A stretch of DNA of 32,487 nt from Nemertoderma westbladi (GCA_032718475.1 JAUCBJ010002339.1:1-32487); one strand, 5' to 3'; shown: positions 1 through 10,207, numbered from the stretch's first letter. The notes: generated by a model from the letters alone, not told the origin. Numbers and translations: made by a program.

Positions 1-324
1 CACTATAATGTACCTACGATGACAAGAATATGTTGAAAATACTGCTGAGCTTCAATAATGTGAAACATAAATGATTTCGCTTGGAGTAATGTAGAGTAAA
101 TGTAATATAAAAAGATGTCTAATAAACAGGAAAACCATATAAAAAATATAAATAATCTAATACATAATATTCCAGAATCGAAAGAGAAAAATGTCTTAGT
201 TTTACAGAAGATAATTTATACAATTTATACGATATTTACATTGTATTGACATTTGTATTTACAAAAATAATGGGTAAGATAAAGAATGTTACAGTAGAAA
301 TACAATAACACGTGCACCAACAGA
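1..324. other. 3' flank of the DRC11 gene
   Basis: AT-rich DNA downstream of the minus-strand stop codon, probably 3' UTR. I see no canonical AATAAA on the minus strand (TTTATT on the plus strand). Two TATAAA-type variants (plus-strand TTTATA near 215 and 225) could act as weak polyadenylation signals, or the true signal lies outside the window. No ORF of interest is visible. Confidence 0.5.
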
Positions 325-2853
325 CTACTTCTTCTTTTTCTTTCCCTTTTTCCCGGATTTTTTCCCTTTCTTCCCCTTCTTTCCCTTCCCATCGTCGTCA
401 TCGTCTCCCTTTGCCAGCTTGGCTCGTTTCTTTCCGAGCGGCGTCTTCCCGTACCACGTCTTGAATGCTTCCTCTTCCTCCTTGTATATCGGGTCGATCT
501 TCGCTAGCGGAGCCACGAACTCGGATGCGACGAGTGGTTTCTTCGCGAGTTGAGTGATCCTCCGATCCGTAAGTACGGACTGCACCGCCGTGGAGATGTG
601 ACCCATCGTGTACCCGTCGCAGACCTTACACAACGATGACAGATCCAACGCCTTGCTCAGCGTTCCTCCGTATTTGGGGATTAGAGTCTTTATGATGACG
701 TAACGGGACGCGTAATCCGGTCGAGGAATCAGAACGCTTCGTTGGAACGCCCCGGAGAGTGGCTTCAACTCGCAATCGAACGGCGCTTTACTTGTTCCCA
801 CGAATAAAATCCGATCGTCAGCTTTTATTGTCTTCAGAACTTTCGGTAAATCCTTTTTTAAACGTTTTGGGTCGGAAGGATCGCCTTTAGGCGCTTTCTT
901 CAGGAAGGTCCGCTCGCAATCACCTATATAGACAACAGACGGTTGTAAGGCCCTCCCGACTTTCATTACCATATGGATGAGCATGGCGAGGCCTTTCTTT
1001 CCGGGGTACTTCCCACCGATGTTGGTCGCAGTGAGATCGAATAGATTGGCTCCGGTTTCAGTACAAATCGCGTGTGTCAGCATCTTCTTACCGGTGCCTC
1101 GGGGTCCCGCCAGCAGCACCGATTTCACCAGCGGTGATTTCTCGTGCACCGCTTCGGATCCGAGCGGCAGCACCGCTAGTTCCGTAACGACCCGCCGCAC
1201 ATCGGCGAGACTCGGCATGGGTTCGACGCCGGCTTGGCGCAATGTCGTACCCAGGTAACTGTACTCCCCAAGGTACTCCGTCATAGAGACCTTGGGGCAT
1301 CGCTGTAACACGTTCTGTTCTACTAACTCCTCGTACAAAGACTCAATGGTTCGATCCGGGGTCAAATCTTTCTCTTTCTTCTTTTTACCTTTCTTCCCCT
1401 TCTTTTTTCCCTTCTTCTTTTTCTTCTTCTTCTTCTTCCCCTTTCCGGCTTTCTCTCTGTCGACAGCCAACCTTAGATTCTTCAATTCCTCTCGCATTAA
1501 CTCATCAACTTGAACGCGAATTTCGTCTTCCACTTCTTTGCGCTTCGATTCCTTGATGAGATCGCTGTCGAACTTCTGACTGAAGTTATTGGTTTCATCC
1601 CGTGTTTGCCATGTATCTTCGTAACCCTTATGACACTGCTCCATGGGAGAAAGAAACTCCGACGGTTTCAAAAGAAAACCTTCGTCCTCGGAATCGTCAC
1701 CTTTCTTCCCTTTCTTGCCCTTTTTACCTTTTTTTCCCTTTTCCTTCTTATCCTTTTTCCCCTTCTTTTTCCCAGATTTTTTCCCCTTCTTACCTTTCCC
1801 GCCTCCCTCTGCATCCTTCTCCGCCAGCTCTTTCGCCAACTCAGCGGGGTCCTTTTCCTTAAATATTCCAGCCGATCCACCATCCTCCTCATCTGGAATA
1901 TCCGGAAACTTCCCGGTTGCATCGCGAACCTCCAGAAACCACTGCCGAATCTGATCTTGCATCCTCTCCTTTATGTCGGGACCTTCCACCTCTCTAACTT
2001 TCTCTTTAATAGAAACGAGAGCCCCCTGGTACTCCCTCTCATGTTCCTCCAACGTCACTCTCCTTGCATGCTCTGTTCTCGCCGCCAACGTCTGCGGTTT
2101 CATTTTCTGACTACTAGGAAGTGGAGGCGCCATCATCCCAATAAATATCATTTCCTCGTCTCTCTCACGTTTTATTCTCTTCCTTATCGCGTAGCCTTTC
2201 CAAACCTTCTGGATGTTCAAGGCAGCGACTTCAGGGTCCAGAGTCGGGTCTCCACGCAACGCTGCCGACCTCTCCTTCTCCTCTTGATCCCGTATCTCCT
2301 TCATAAATCTCGCCCTGAGTCGCCCCTGCCGAGCCCTTTCGTGGACCTGTATCAACTTAATCGCGTCCTCGATCGATATCTTAACCTCTTCTTCGTCTTT
2401 CTTTTCCTCAGCTCCAATTCGGGCTAGAATTGTGCCCAACATTTTCTCTCTCTCTTTCAGAACCTTGGCGCGTTCCAGTGTGAAATACTTCGGGATCGGC
2501 ATTTCAATATCCTGCGGAGTCAACTTCAGATCGGTGAGAATGTCATCAAAATACTGGAACTCAGAAAATTCTAATCCCTGTAATTCACCTTTTAATTCTA
2601 GAACACGCCCCATAACCGAATCCAACAGATTCCTTAATAATCTTCTTTTTTGGGGATGGACAATTTGATCGTAACATTGTTCCAAGTTTCGGAAGCTTTG
2701 AATGTACTTAATGTACATGTTTGATACTGTTTGTACAGCAACATGACGGTCCTTCTCTGGTTTGGGAGGCGCGGACGGTAACTCTTGAACTAAGAGGTCT
2801 TTAATTGCCGCGTCAGAATGAGCCCATTGTAAATTATAAGCTGCGTGAGACAT
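325..2853 (-). CDS. IQCA1: IQ and AAA domain-containing protein 1 / dynein regulatory complex subunit 11
   Basis: This encodes an 842-aa homologue of IQCA1 (DRC11), a nexin-dynein regulatory complex subunit of motile-cilium axonemes. An IQ motif begins at I214-Q215 (IQKVWKGYAIRKR). An AAA-type domain occupies about residues 560-760: the P-loop GPRGTGKK at 583-590 has Lys where most AAA proteins have Thr/Ser, and a Walker-B-like strand ends in Gly644-Asp645. From memory the family also carries GKK in the P-loop, so nucleotide handling may be non-canonical. The C-terminal region has the recognisable stretches RPDYASRYV and KTPLGKKR. Three Lys/Gly-rich tracts lie at about 350-390, 470-495 and 818-842; the last ends the protein. 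The length is close to that of vertebrate orthologues. The whole protein is in one uninterrupted exon, whereas vertebrate genes are multi-exonic, so this is either an intron-less locus or an intact retrocopy. On the coding strand the start follows CTTTATAG, a possible 3' splice site. Confidence 0.93.
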   Translation of the reverse strand: MSHAAYNLQWAHSDAAIKDLLVQELPSAPPKPEKDRHVAVQTVSNMYIKYIQSFRNLEQCYDQIVHPQKRRLLRNLLDSVMGRVLELKGELQGLEFSEFQYFDDILTDLKLTPQDIEMPIPKYFTLERAKVLKEREKMLGTILARIGAEEKKDEEEVKISIEDAIKLIQVHERARQGRLRARFMKEIRDQEEKERSAALRGDPTLDPEVAALNIQKVWKGYAIRKRIKRERDEEMIFIGMMAPPLPSSQKMKPQTLAARTEHARRVTLEEHEREYQGALVSIKEKVREVEGPDIKERMQDQIRQWFLEVRDATGKFPDIPDEEDGGSAGIFKEKDPAELAKELAEKDAEGGGKGKKGKKSGKKKGKKDKKEKGKKGKKGKKGKKGDDSEDEGFLLKPSEFLSPMEQCHKGYEDTWQTRDETNNFSQKFDSDLIKESKRKEVEDEIRVQVDELMREELKNLRLAVDREKAGKGKKKKKKKKKGKKKGKKGKKKKEKDLTPDRTIESLYEELVEQNVLQRCPKVSMTEYLGEYSYLGTTLRQAGVEPMPSLADVRRVVTELAVLPLGSEAVHEKSPLVKSVLLAGPRGTGKKMLTHAICTETGANLFDLTATNIGGKYPGKKGLAMLIHMVMKVGRALQPSVVYIGDCERTFLKKAPKGDPSDPKRLKKDLPKVLKTIKADDRILFVGTSKAPFDCELKPLSGAFQRSVLIPRPDYASRYVIIKTLIPKYGGTLSKALDLSSLCKVCDGYTMGHISTAVQSVLTDRRITQLAKKPLVASEFVAPLAKIDPIYKEEEEAFKTWYGKTPLGKKRAKLAKGDDDDDGKGKKGKKGKKSGKKGKKKKK

Positions 2854-3190
2854 TCTATAAAGGATAATGAGTGAGTTTTATGAGTAATAAATGTGTCTGT
2901 ACCGCGGTATCGCTGGGTAGGTGAAGAGTTTATTGTTGCTCCCGAACTTAAATATTCAGCTTTTCAGATAGGTATCACCGCAGTATTTCCTGTGTTATTT
3001 CATAATTGTATAAAATAATCTTTATCCCAAATTATTGATGATACAATTACTATTGGTATTAACAATCAAATGTACCTTCAAGTTTAGAAATCTAATTCAT
3101 AAATTTTAAATTATCCTTTTTATTCCTTAATTGTTTAGCCGAATGTAAATAATACGCATTTACATTTTTACTATTTGCTGCTACGGCCAT

Positions 3191-3257
3191 TTATGAATAA
3201 GTATTCATAAGCCGAGACATGGGGGCGGGGGGGACTTGACGCAAATCCCGTCTCGGC
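3191..3257. repeat. Two consecutive inverted repeats
   Basis: The first hairpin has perfect 9-bp arms (TTATGAATA / TATTCATAA) around a 2-nt loop at 3191-3210. Immediately after it, GCCGAGAC (3211-3218) pairs with GTCTCGGC (3250-3257) around a G-rich loop. The tandem arrangement suggests a mobile-element end or cruciform-prone site. Function unknown. Confidence 0.5.
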
Positions 3258-3354
3258 GAATTAATATCCCGCCTCAATGTTTAGTCATCAATTAAGGGAA
3301 ATGAGCAGGTTACAGTGGCACGTTATTCTAAACAAAGTTGATTGCGTCGAAAGA

Positions 3355-3374
3355 CCCCCCCCCCCCCCCCCCCC
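3355..3374. repeat. Poly(C) run, 20 nt
   Basis: Uninterrupted run of 20 C. It is one of five G or C homopolymers of at least 15 nt in the window. Confidence 0.95.
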
Positions 3375-3779
3375 ATATATGCATAAGCCACGTCGAACAA
3401 AAGATAATTTAATAATTAAATTATCATAATTGTAGTAATTAAATTAGAGATCTAACAACATGCAACAACAAATATTTTGTTGGCAAAATATAATCAGTAG
3501 GCTGTACGCTGTAGGCCAACTAGCAATTGTAACACCACAGTTCTTCCTTCAGGTCAAGTTTTTCTTTATGAAAAAGATACCGTGTACCATATAAGCCGTT
3601 ACTGGTATCTTGCACTTGCACATGGTTGCACCACTTTACCCTACATAAATTTATAGCAGTAAAGGTAGACCGATTCAGAAACAGTACCGGTCAGCCGGTA
3701 CAGTACTGCAGTACAATAAAGAGTTACTGAGGTATCGGTGGAAATAATTTGTATTTATGTTGCTGGACAGTTATTTACC

Positions 3780-3792
3780 GTTACCTAGCAAC
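3780..3792 (-). promoter_or_regulatory. Candidate RFX X-box
   Basis: GTTACCTAGCAAC matches the X-box consensus GTNRCC-N(0-3)-RGYAAC with a 1-nt spacer. RFX factors binding this motif drive ciliary genes in animals, and the nearest gene is the ciliary DRC11 gene starting 927 bp away. The site is farther upstream than typical X-boxes unless a 5' UTR intron intervenes. By base composition about 0.5 chance matches are expected in a window this size, so context is the main support. Confidence 0.4.
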
Positions 3793-5159
3793 CAGACAAT
3801 CAGCTGAAATTTTACAGCTGATTTATTGTACACACATGGCCAACTGACGAGATGCCTTGTAACAAAGATACCTTTCCTTGCATCAACAATACAAAATTAT
3901 TATTGATTACCATTACGGTTACGGTACGGTTGAATTGTAGCGTTAGTCCAGTCGATATCTGCAGATCATATCTAATTTAGAATAATGTTTCTAAGTGATT
4001 GGGAAAAAAATATTGTTTAGAAAATGTATATTTAAACAATTTTGAAGATTGTTCTGGTGTATTCTGTAGTTAAATTAGGCTTACTTATTAGGCTTACGTA
4101 TAAACTATATACGAACACTAAATTATATATTTCCCAGATTACATAGTTTTCGCACTAAATATACTTTTTACCGCCCCAAAACAATAGCCCCAAATTTCAT
4201 GTTTTCTGTAAGCAATATACATTAAAGCTACGTCTGCTGTATGTCACAATTCTAAAACCTAAACTGGCAACGCCATGGCCTATCGCATAGAAAATTAGTG
4301 GAACGTGAGGTATAATTTATACAGTACATTACGACATATTTTCTCTCTAGAAGTATTAAGAATGGTATAATGTTCGTTAGTGCACCCCCATGATAATCAT
4401 TATGCTTTAACAATTAATTTGGGGTAGCACTACTTAATACTTCACCATTAAAATGATAGGCATCCACTCTACGTGTTTTTTTAAACAACTAATTAATTAT
4501 TTTAAATTGCTAAAAAAGGGTTTATGTTTAAACAAATTTTTCCTTTTATCTGAAATATACAATCTCTGGTTAAACAACTGCAGACGTTCATTCATTGTCA
4601 TGCTTAGTAAGAATAATGTACTAACTATCTCATTCATTACTTGCTGTTACACTGCACTGCTTGGACATCCATTGTAACATGCTTAGTTATCGATTTCTGC
4701 AAGGGGTAATGACAATGCACTAGCATATTACGTTATTACTGTAATTCATGAATTACTGCCTGGACACGGGTTCATGATATTTCTCGGATAATTATTTAAC
4801 TTTTTGCTTTTCGTGGGAGTCGACTTTATTTGTATATTCTTGTATCTTTGGTTGGATCTGTGCTGTCAAAGTAGGCCTAGGTTTTGAACACATACTGTAT
4901 AGTCGTATCAACACTACAGGTACATCCAATTATTAATATCACTAATACTTATTATCGAAAATAAAAACTCTAAATTGAAATGGCATTTCGTGACCCTCCC
5001 CACCCCACTAATGTAGGCCTTTGCTTAACAGTTATATTGGTGTAAATATTAGTAGCGTGATGGCTTATTGGTAGTTTATTGTGTTTAGTGTCGGATACCA
5101 TTACCAGACAACCATATACTGTACAATTATACTCTGTACATGATTATTACTGTATTTGC
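3793..5159. other. Intergenic, no gene seen
   Basis: AT-rich sequence with frequent stops in all frames. It contains scattered GGCCTA and CTTACTTATTAGGC-type motifs. I see no RNA gene, array or credible exon. Confidence 0.5.
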
Positions 5160-6510
5160 CAATTGCATATTATTAGGGATGTTGCGAATGTCCGCGTCCG
5201 CATCCGCGGATATCCGCATGATTTTTGGCATCCGCATCCGCACCCCTGGCATGCGGAGCAGATGTGACATGCGGATGTTACACCATGACCTACTAAACCA
5301 CGACCTGCCAAGTTGCAGCAGGACCACAAAATTAGTGGGCCTATTGATTTTTAGATGGATAAATGTGAATAAGTATATATAACATACAGTAGAATTGGCA
5401 CATCCAATGTCAACTGACAAGTTTCAAGAAGTATAATGTTGCTAATTAGGAAAAGTGTAATGTATTGAATTTATAAAATAATCGGTGCTTTCCTGTAACC
5501 CCCCCCCCCCCCCCCCCCCCCATCTGATGTTAAATTCCTTTCATGATGTTAAAACTATGCTGTTATTGACAGCATTGTGTGTTAAGTAGCACTTTTTCAC
5601 AGCATTTATGGCACTGAGTTATTTTTTCATGAATGAGCAAAGCGAGCAAGTGCAAGCAATAAAGAAAACGAGGATTGTATGATGAATATAAATCACTTCT
5701 TACAAAACTCATAACAATATAAACATACACAAATGATTTTTCGAATATAAACTATTGACAATTATAATTATTATTGACATTGTATTACTATAACTACAGT
5801 ATAAGTCCTTATTTCGTTGTCTCAATTTAAATTTTTTAATTTGGCTTTCCCGAACACATTTACTGCCGTCAAGAAGACAACAGATTTATTGGACAATTCG
5901 TGCGCTTTACAACGAAATCCCAGGTCATAACTCCCACAGAAGTTCTAACATTATCATACCTGGAAGGCAAGCTATATTTAAATTTTAAAAACCGGCCCAC
6001 TAATTTCGGGGGGCTGCTGCAGCTTGGCAGGTCGTACTTTAGTAGGTCATGGTTACACGCACTACTGTATCTAAGCATCCTGTCTGCGCTTTCCAACAAA
6101 TAACCACTCAATTAAAAAAAAATTAAACAATAATTACTTTTTTTATCTTAAACTTTTTTGCTTTTTATCTTTAAGATTATCAAAATATCAAATAATAATC
6201 AAAATTATTTCTTACTAGATAACAACTTGGCAGAAGTAAATGCATTCGGTCCTGTTGTATGTATTAAGGATAAGCACTGCATAATTTTGTTATGATTTAG
6301 CAATAATTTTGTTCGTTATATTATTGTTAGATTATTGGGAATGAATATTAATAGAAGATTAGAATATTAAAATGCTGGTGTAATCTTTATGTACTGTAGA
6401 AAGAAGGCCAGACAAAAATATGTATGTTTTAATAGACATCCGCATCCGTGCCGATGTCACCTCAGACATATGCATCCGCATCCGCATCCGTATACGGGGA
6501 TGTCAACAAT
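5160..6510. mobile_element. Degenerate inverted-repeat element with CCGCAT arrays
   Basis: A ~58-bp block at 5283-5340 (CATGACCTACTAAACCACG ... TTAGTGGGCC) recurs as an imperfect inverted copy at 5994-6052. Outside the arms are runs of GCATCCGC-type hexamer repeats at 5185-5275 and 6434-6500. The interior holds a C23 run (5499-5521) and no transposase-like ORF. The layout suggests a non-autonomous or fold-back transposon, or two opposed copies of one repeat. I could not define target-site duplications (TSDs). Confidence 0.45.
5499..5521. repeat. Poly(C) run, 23 nt
   Basis: Uninterrupted run of 23 C inside the degenerate inverted-repeat element. Confidence 0.95.
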
Positions 6511-6978
6511 ATGACATTCAAAAATATGACATATTATCAATCACCACTCAACTCACTAATAACAGATGCAGTGATAGTCCGAACCATATCCAGATATCTA
6601 AATCCTTTCTTAAATTAAAAATTAATTAAAATGTCTTCTCCATTCTCCTCTTTCTGTCTTTTGACAAATTGCAAACATTCTAAATTAAGCTTCAACAGTT
6701 CAACGATAAGCTGTAGTGTATACCATGAAAGATAAAAGGGGAAAATCTGTTTTATGGCGTTGCAGCGTTGTGTTAATCGACCAAAGTGTTTTTGTCTGTT
6801 GGTTTGGCAAGAACATCTATCGACTTTTCTAATCCTGTAATCCAACCGAACTCAATCTCAGTCTGTCAGTAGCCACTCCAAGCACCAAGGAATGTCACAC
6901 CGGACACCACACGCACTGCGGCACCGGCTGACCGGTCGGTACCGGTATATGGAATGGAAGTGCAGAAGTTGGTAATAC

Positions 6979-7192
6979 TGCATTATAACGACACCCCAGC
7001 GTCCCCAGCAGATGGTACATAATCTTGTATTACGTGTTAACTTTAGTTCATTGTTTTGGTTCCCATGCCCATAACTCGCCTCTGTCTGTAACCTGCTCCT
7101 TTACTAACCTGCCTAGAGCACATGTCTATTATCAAATTATAATGTAAAAGCAGAAATGCAGTGCTGGGCTGCTGGGGGTGTCTTTATAATGG
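6979..7192. mobile_element. Short fold-back (MITE-like) element
   Basis: CATTATAACGACACCCC (from 6980) and GGGGGTGTCTTTATAATG (ending 7191) are inverted with one or two differences, giving an element of about 210 bp. It carries an inverted copy of the dispersed GGTTACAG repeat (7033-7105). A related end, CACCCCTTTATAATG, reappears at 9591-9605, so this may be part of a larger composite. Confidence 0.45.
7033..7105 (-). repeat. Dispersed GGTTACAG/AACCAAAACAAT repeat, copy 1
   Basis: In reverse orientation this reads GGAGCAGGTTACAG, a variable spacer, then AACCAAAACAATGAAC and AAAGTTAACACG. Copies lie at 7315-7379, 7861-7918 and 24378-24419, with a fragment at 3303-3322. Identity unknown. Confidence 0.6.
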
Positions 7193-7314
7193 ATACATGA
7201 CCGAACGTAATCAGGATCGAATGTATAACTATTACGTATCGAACGTAACCGCAATTATGTTACATTATTGGATCCTATAACTATGTTACATTCGATCTAC
7301 AAATTACAAGATTT

Positions 7315-7379
7315 AAAGGAGCAGGTTACAGTACAGAGGCGTGTCGGAGGAACCAAAACAATAAACGAAAGTTAACACA
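7315..7379 (+). repeat. Dispersed GGTTACAG/AACCAAAACAAT repeat, copy 2
   Basis: Reads AGGAGCAGGTTACAG, a spacer with AGGCGTG, then AACCAAAACAATAAACGAAA and GTTAACAC. It is almost identical to the copy at 7861-7918. Confidence 0.65.
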
Positions 7380-7420
7380 TATTCCAGGCTGCAAATGAAG
7401 TGCAAAAATCGCAACGCGTT

Positions 7421-7495
7421 GTGCGCGAATTTGAAATAGTGCGCGGTAAAAGCGCGCGGAATTGAAATAAAAGTGCGCGGAATTATGTGAAAGAC
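7421..7495. repeat. GTGCGCGGAATT tandem-like repeats
   Basis: About four imperfect ~25-nt units containing GCGCG(G/A)AATT and GAAATA. They locally enrich CpG in an AT-rich region. Function unknown. Confidence 0.4.
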
Positions 7496-7630
7496 AACAA
7501 AATTGCACAGTAATCTGTGCAAAAGATCAAAAGTCGTAAAGTGCGCGTACAGGTGGATGAGGTGTAAAAAAGTTTACATGCATTCACAGATTCAAAAGTG
7601 TGAGAAAAATAATTTGCCACAAAAAATTTA

Positions 7631-7795
7631 GCTCGCTTCGCTCGCGTTTCTTTGCATTTTGCACTGTTAGAATGAAAAAATTTCGCTTACTTTGAGTTTT
7701 GCTCGCGTTTCTTTTTCATTTCGCACTGTTAGAATGAAAAAATTTCGCTCACTTTGAGTTTTGCTCGCGTTTATTTATCATTTTGCACTCTTTGC
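7631..7795. repeat. 62-bp tandem repeat, ~2.5 copies
   Basis: GCACTGTTAGAATGAAAAAA recurs at 7661 and 7723, a 62-bp period. Each unit carries TTTGCTCGCGTTT. Non-coding. Confidence 0.7.
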
Positions 7796-7860
7796 AGCCA
7801 GGCACATAGGCCTATTACACGATTATGCAGGTTACTTTTGTTTAAAGGCTGAACAGCTGA

Positions 7861-7918
7861 AAGGAGCAGGTTACAGAGGCGTGTTGGGAGAACCAAAACA
7901 ATATACGAAAGTTAACAC
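7861..7918 (+). repeat. Dispersed GGTTACAG/AACCAAAACAAT repeat, copy 3
   Basis: Direct repeat of 7315-7379 with a shorter spacer: GGAGCAGGTTACAGAGGCGT, then GAACCAAAACAAT and GTTAACAC. Confidence 0.65.
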
Positions 7919-8051
7919 TTGTTACAAGATTATTTAGGTTACTTAATTGGGTCTTTGTTTTGTACTCACCAACACCAAACTGTTTCTTCCTGTAAATAAA
8001 CGAAGCATTTCATCGGTTAACTCATGAAATCAAAACACAACTGAAATATAT

Positions 8052-9427
8052 GGGGTAAGCTGGGGTGAAGTGAGCTAGGGGTAAAATGAGCTATTTTTTA
8101 TTTTGTTTTTTTTTTAATATATAAATTTTTGTTATTTTAATTCTCTAAAATCATTACAATGTCTACAAATATCCTAGCTTTGATCTAATAAACGAAATAA
8201 ATTATGACAGTTTGAAATTTCGAAGCAATCAATATTTTTACAAAATATGAAAAAAAAGTTGAAAATTCCTGCATACGAACTTTTTGGCTATTGACTTTAA
8301 AATAAAAAATTATAAACAACGAATCGAGGCTGTCGAGGTAGAGAGTTGTCATTACCGCAAATAAATGGTAAATAAGTGATACTTGAGATATCCCATGCAC
8401 TTTTTATCATTCTGTAGGCCTAACTACAGAACTAATTATTTATTTATATAATTAATTAATTTAGTTCACTTTACCCCTTTATTTTATTGGCAATGGCTGA
8501 ATGGGGTAAAGTGAGCTATTTAATTTTCGTGCTGTTTATTATTTTATATTTCTTTATATCTCTTATTTGTAACAGAACGTTGTTTGGATGTCTGGTAAAC
8601 CTATACTATTCTTTAGGTTTTAGCTGTTAGGGGCTAAGTGGGTCTAATAAATAAACGTACGAATCAGAACTGCTGAACTGTTAGGCCTGTCAGCCTGTAG
8701 GCAGTTAGGCCTACAATTTCAACTACTACACTGCAGCACTGCTGCACTGTGCTGTGCTGTGTATTCAGGTTTATTGTTTGTAGTAGCTGAGTAGCATGCT
8801 ATGTGCAGTAAGTAAGGTTTTTTTTATAATTGGAAGCACTGAATTTGTTTGGATTCCATTGTTTGTATGTCTGTATGTATGCGCATGCGGGGACCCAAGA
8901 TAATCAGATAATTGGCTGATTGGTATATGTTTGTTTATCTGATGATTTTTTTAAAACATAACAAATGGTTCACTTTACTGCTTTACCCCCTGAAAATTAC
9001 TGATTGGGGTAAAATGGTTTTGAACATAATTTGAGAGAAAGCTAACTTTGCCTCATGAGTGGGGTAAAGTGAGCTATTCGAGAAGTCAAAAAAACATAAT
9101 CTGCCAGTCTGCCTATTTAATAGGCAAATTATGTTTTGATTATATCATAGCAATTACTGATTGGGGTTAAATGGTTTTGCAAATGATTTTAGAGATAGCT
9201 CACTTTGCCCCATGAGTGGGGTAATTTGAGCTACCTGTGTGCTCTAAACAAAAGGTATACCGTAATTTTCCTATTTAATATGCAAATTATGTTTTAATTT
9301 TTGTCAGATGGTTTAGAGCAATAATGTAGTGCACAATGGAATGCATTGGTATTTCCTCAATGTGATATTAACTATTGTTAAAACACGAAAAACTCCTAAA
9401 GTAGCTCACGTCGCCCCAGTTTACCCC
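8052..9427. mobile_element. Nested 1.4-kb TIR element with GGGGTAAAGTGAGCTA motifs
   Basis: The 26-bp termini at 8052-8077 (GGGGTAAGCTGGGG...) and 9402-9427 are inverted and match at 23 of 26 positions. Internally, GGGGTAAARTGAGCTA-type motifs recur in both orientations (near 8079, 8464, 8505, 8970, 9061, 9205). Two adjacent ~155-bp subrepeats both start ATTACTGATTGGGGT (about 8996 and 9151). There is no transposase ORF, so the element is non-autonomous. No clear target-site duplication was found. Confidence 0.55.
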
Positions 9428-9605
9428 TGTCAGCCTGTACAGCTGTATGTTACATTCGAGCTTAGTAATTTTATTGATCGAATGTAACATAGTTATAGGA
9501 TCCAATCCAATGTAAGATAATTGAGGTTACGTTCGATTCTTAAAAACTATATTACATTCGATCCTGATTACGTTCGGTCTGTCCTGCTGTCACCCCTTTA
9601 TAATG

Positions 9606-10168
9606 CGTAATGCAGTGGTGCTATGCACTATGGAAGTTATCCTTTCTCCTGTCTATATAGCTGTATACAGCAGTACAGGTATATGCATAGATAATAACTT
9701 TAATCTGTTAATAAGCCCAGTCTGAGTCTGCGTGTCTGGGCCTCTCTGCCTGAGACAGTCAGACAGCAGGACAGAGTCTATAGATAGATACAGCTGTATC
9801 AGATCATCAGCTGATCAGAGCACAGTGTATTTCCCATCCCGATCCCGACAGCCCGGTAGTCAGATCAGTTAGTCAGTTAGTACGGTACTGTAGTAAGTGT
9901 AGTTAGACCTATAAACTGATATAGTATGAATCTGAAAGTAGGACTATGCTATATTGCTATGTGGTTTGTTGGAGAATATGACTATGACATGTATGATTTC
10001 ACTATTTTGTTTGATCTGTTGAATCTGATTAGTGATTAGGCCTACCATACTGATTCACTGCTGGGCTGCTGCGCCAGCAAAGTACAGACTGACAGAAGTA
10101 TTACAGTATTATATTATTATTAGTGCAGTACCGGTACCTGGTGATCTTCGGTCTGATTTTATCTCATT
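9606..10168. promoter_or_regulatory. Upstream region of the giant coiled-coil gene
   Basis: Sequence between the composite element and the coiled-coil gene, presumed promoter and 5' UTR. It is rich in short palindromes such as GTACCGGTAC-like motifs, CAGCTGATCAGAGC and TATAGATAGATAC. I cannot place a transcription start or TATA box with confidence. Confidence 0.3.
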
Positions 10169-10207
10169 ATGACAACATCGTCCAACTACAAATATGATAT
10201 TATTTGA
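10169..10207 (+). CDS. Upstream ORF overlapping the main start codon
   Basis: A 12-codon ORF (MTTSSNYKYDII) starts at 10169 and stops at 10205-10207. It overlaps the 10194 start codon in another frame. Both ATGs have A at -3. If transcribed, ribosomes using the first ATG would bypass the main ORF, so this may limit translation of the 2,826-aa protein. The transcript start is unknown; if it lies downstream, the uORF is irrelevant. Confidence 0.35.
   Translation: MTTSSNYKYDII

Larger units (their letters stand above)
2854..3779. other. DRC11 upstream region
   Basis: No coding potential. It holds two adjacent hairpins (3191-3257), a C20 run (3355-3374), a partial copy of the dispersed GGTTACAG repeat (3303-3322) and a 7-bp-arm ACCGGT-type palindrome at 3684-3701. 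It probably contains the 5' UTR or promoter of the minus-strand cilium gene. On the coding strand, CTTTATAG directly before the ATG could be a 3' splice acceptor, which would put a 5' UTR intron here. No TATA box is obvious. Confidence 0.4.
7199..9579. mobile_element. Composite element bounded by ~100-bp inverted repeats
   Basis: Left arm 7199-7297 and right arm 9476-9579 are inverted copies. Both begin, from the outside, with GACCGAACGTAATCAGGATC and end at TATGTTACATTCGATC. The arms contain repeated TCGAAYGTAA-type motifs in both orientations, as expected of transposase-binding iterons. CTTTATAATG occurs in the same orientation outside both arms (7182-7191 and 9596-9605), though not abutting them. 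No transposase ORF exists inside. Another TIR element (8052-9427) is nested in it. Confidence 0.55.

Noticed and set aside
1510-2427. 305-codon plus-strand ORF
   Set aside because: Antisense shadow of the well-supported DRC11 coding sequence, with Phe/Leu-rich composition produced by the complementary Lys codons.
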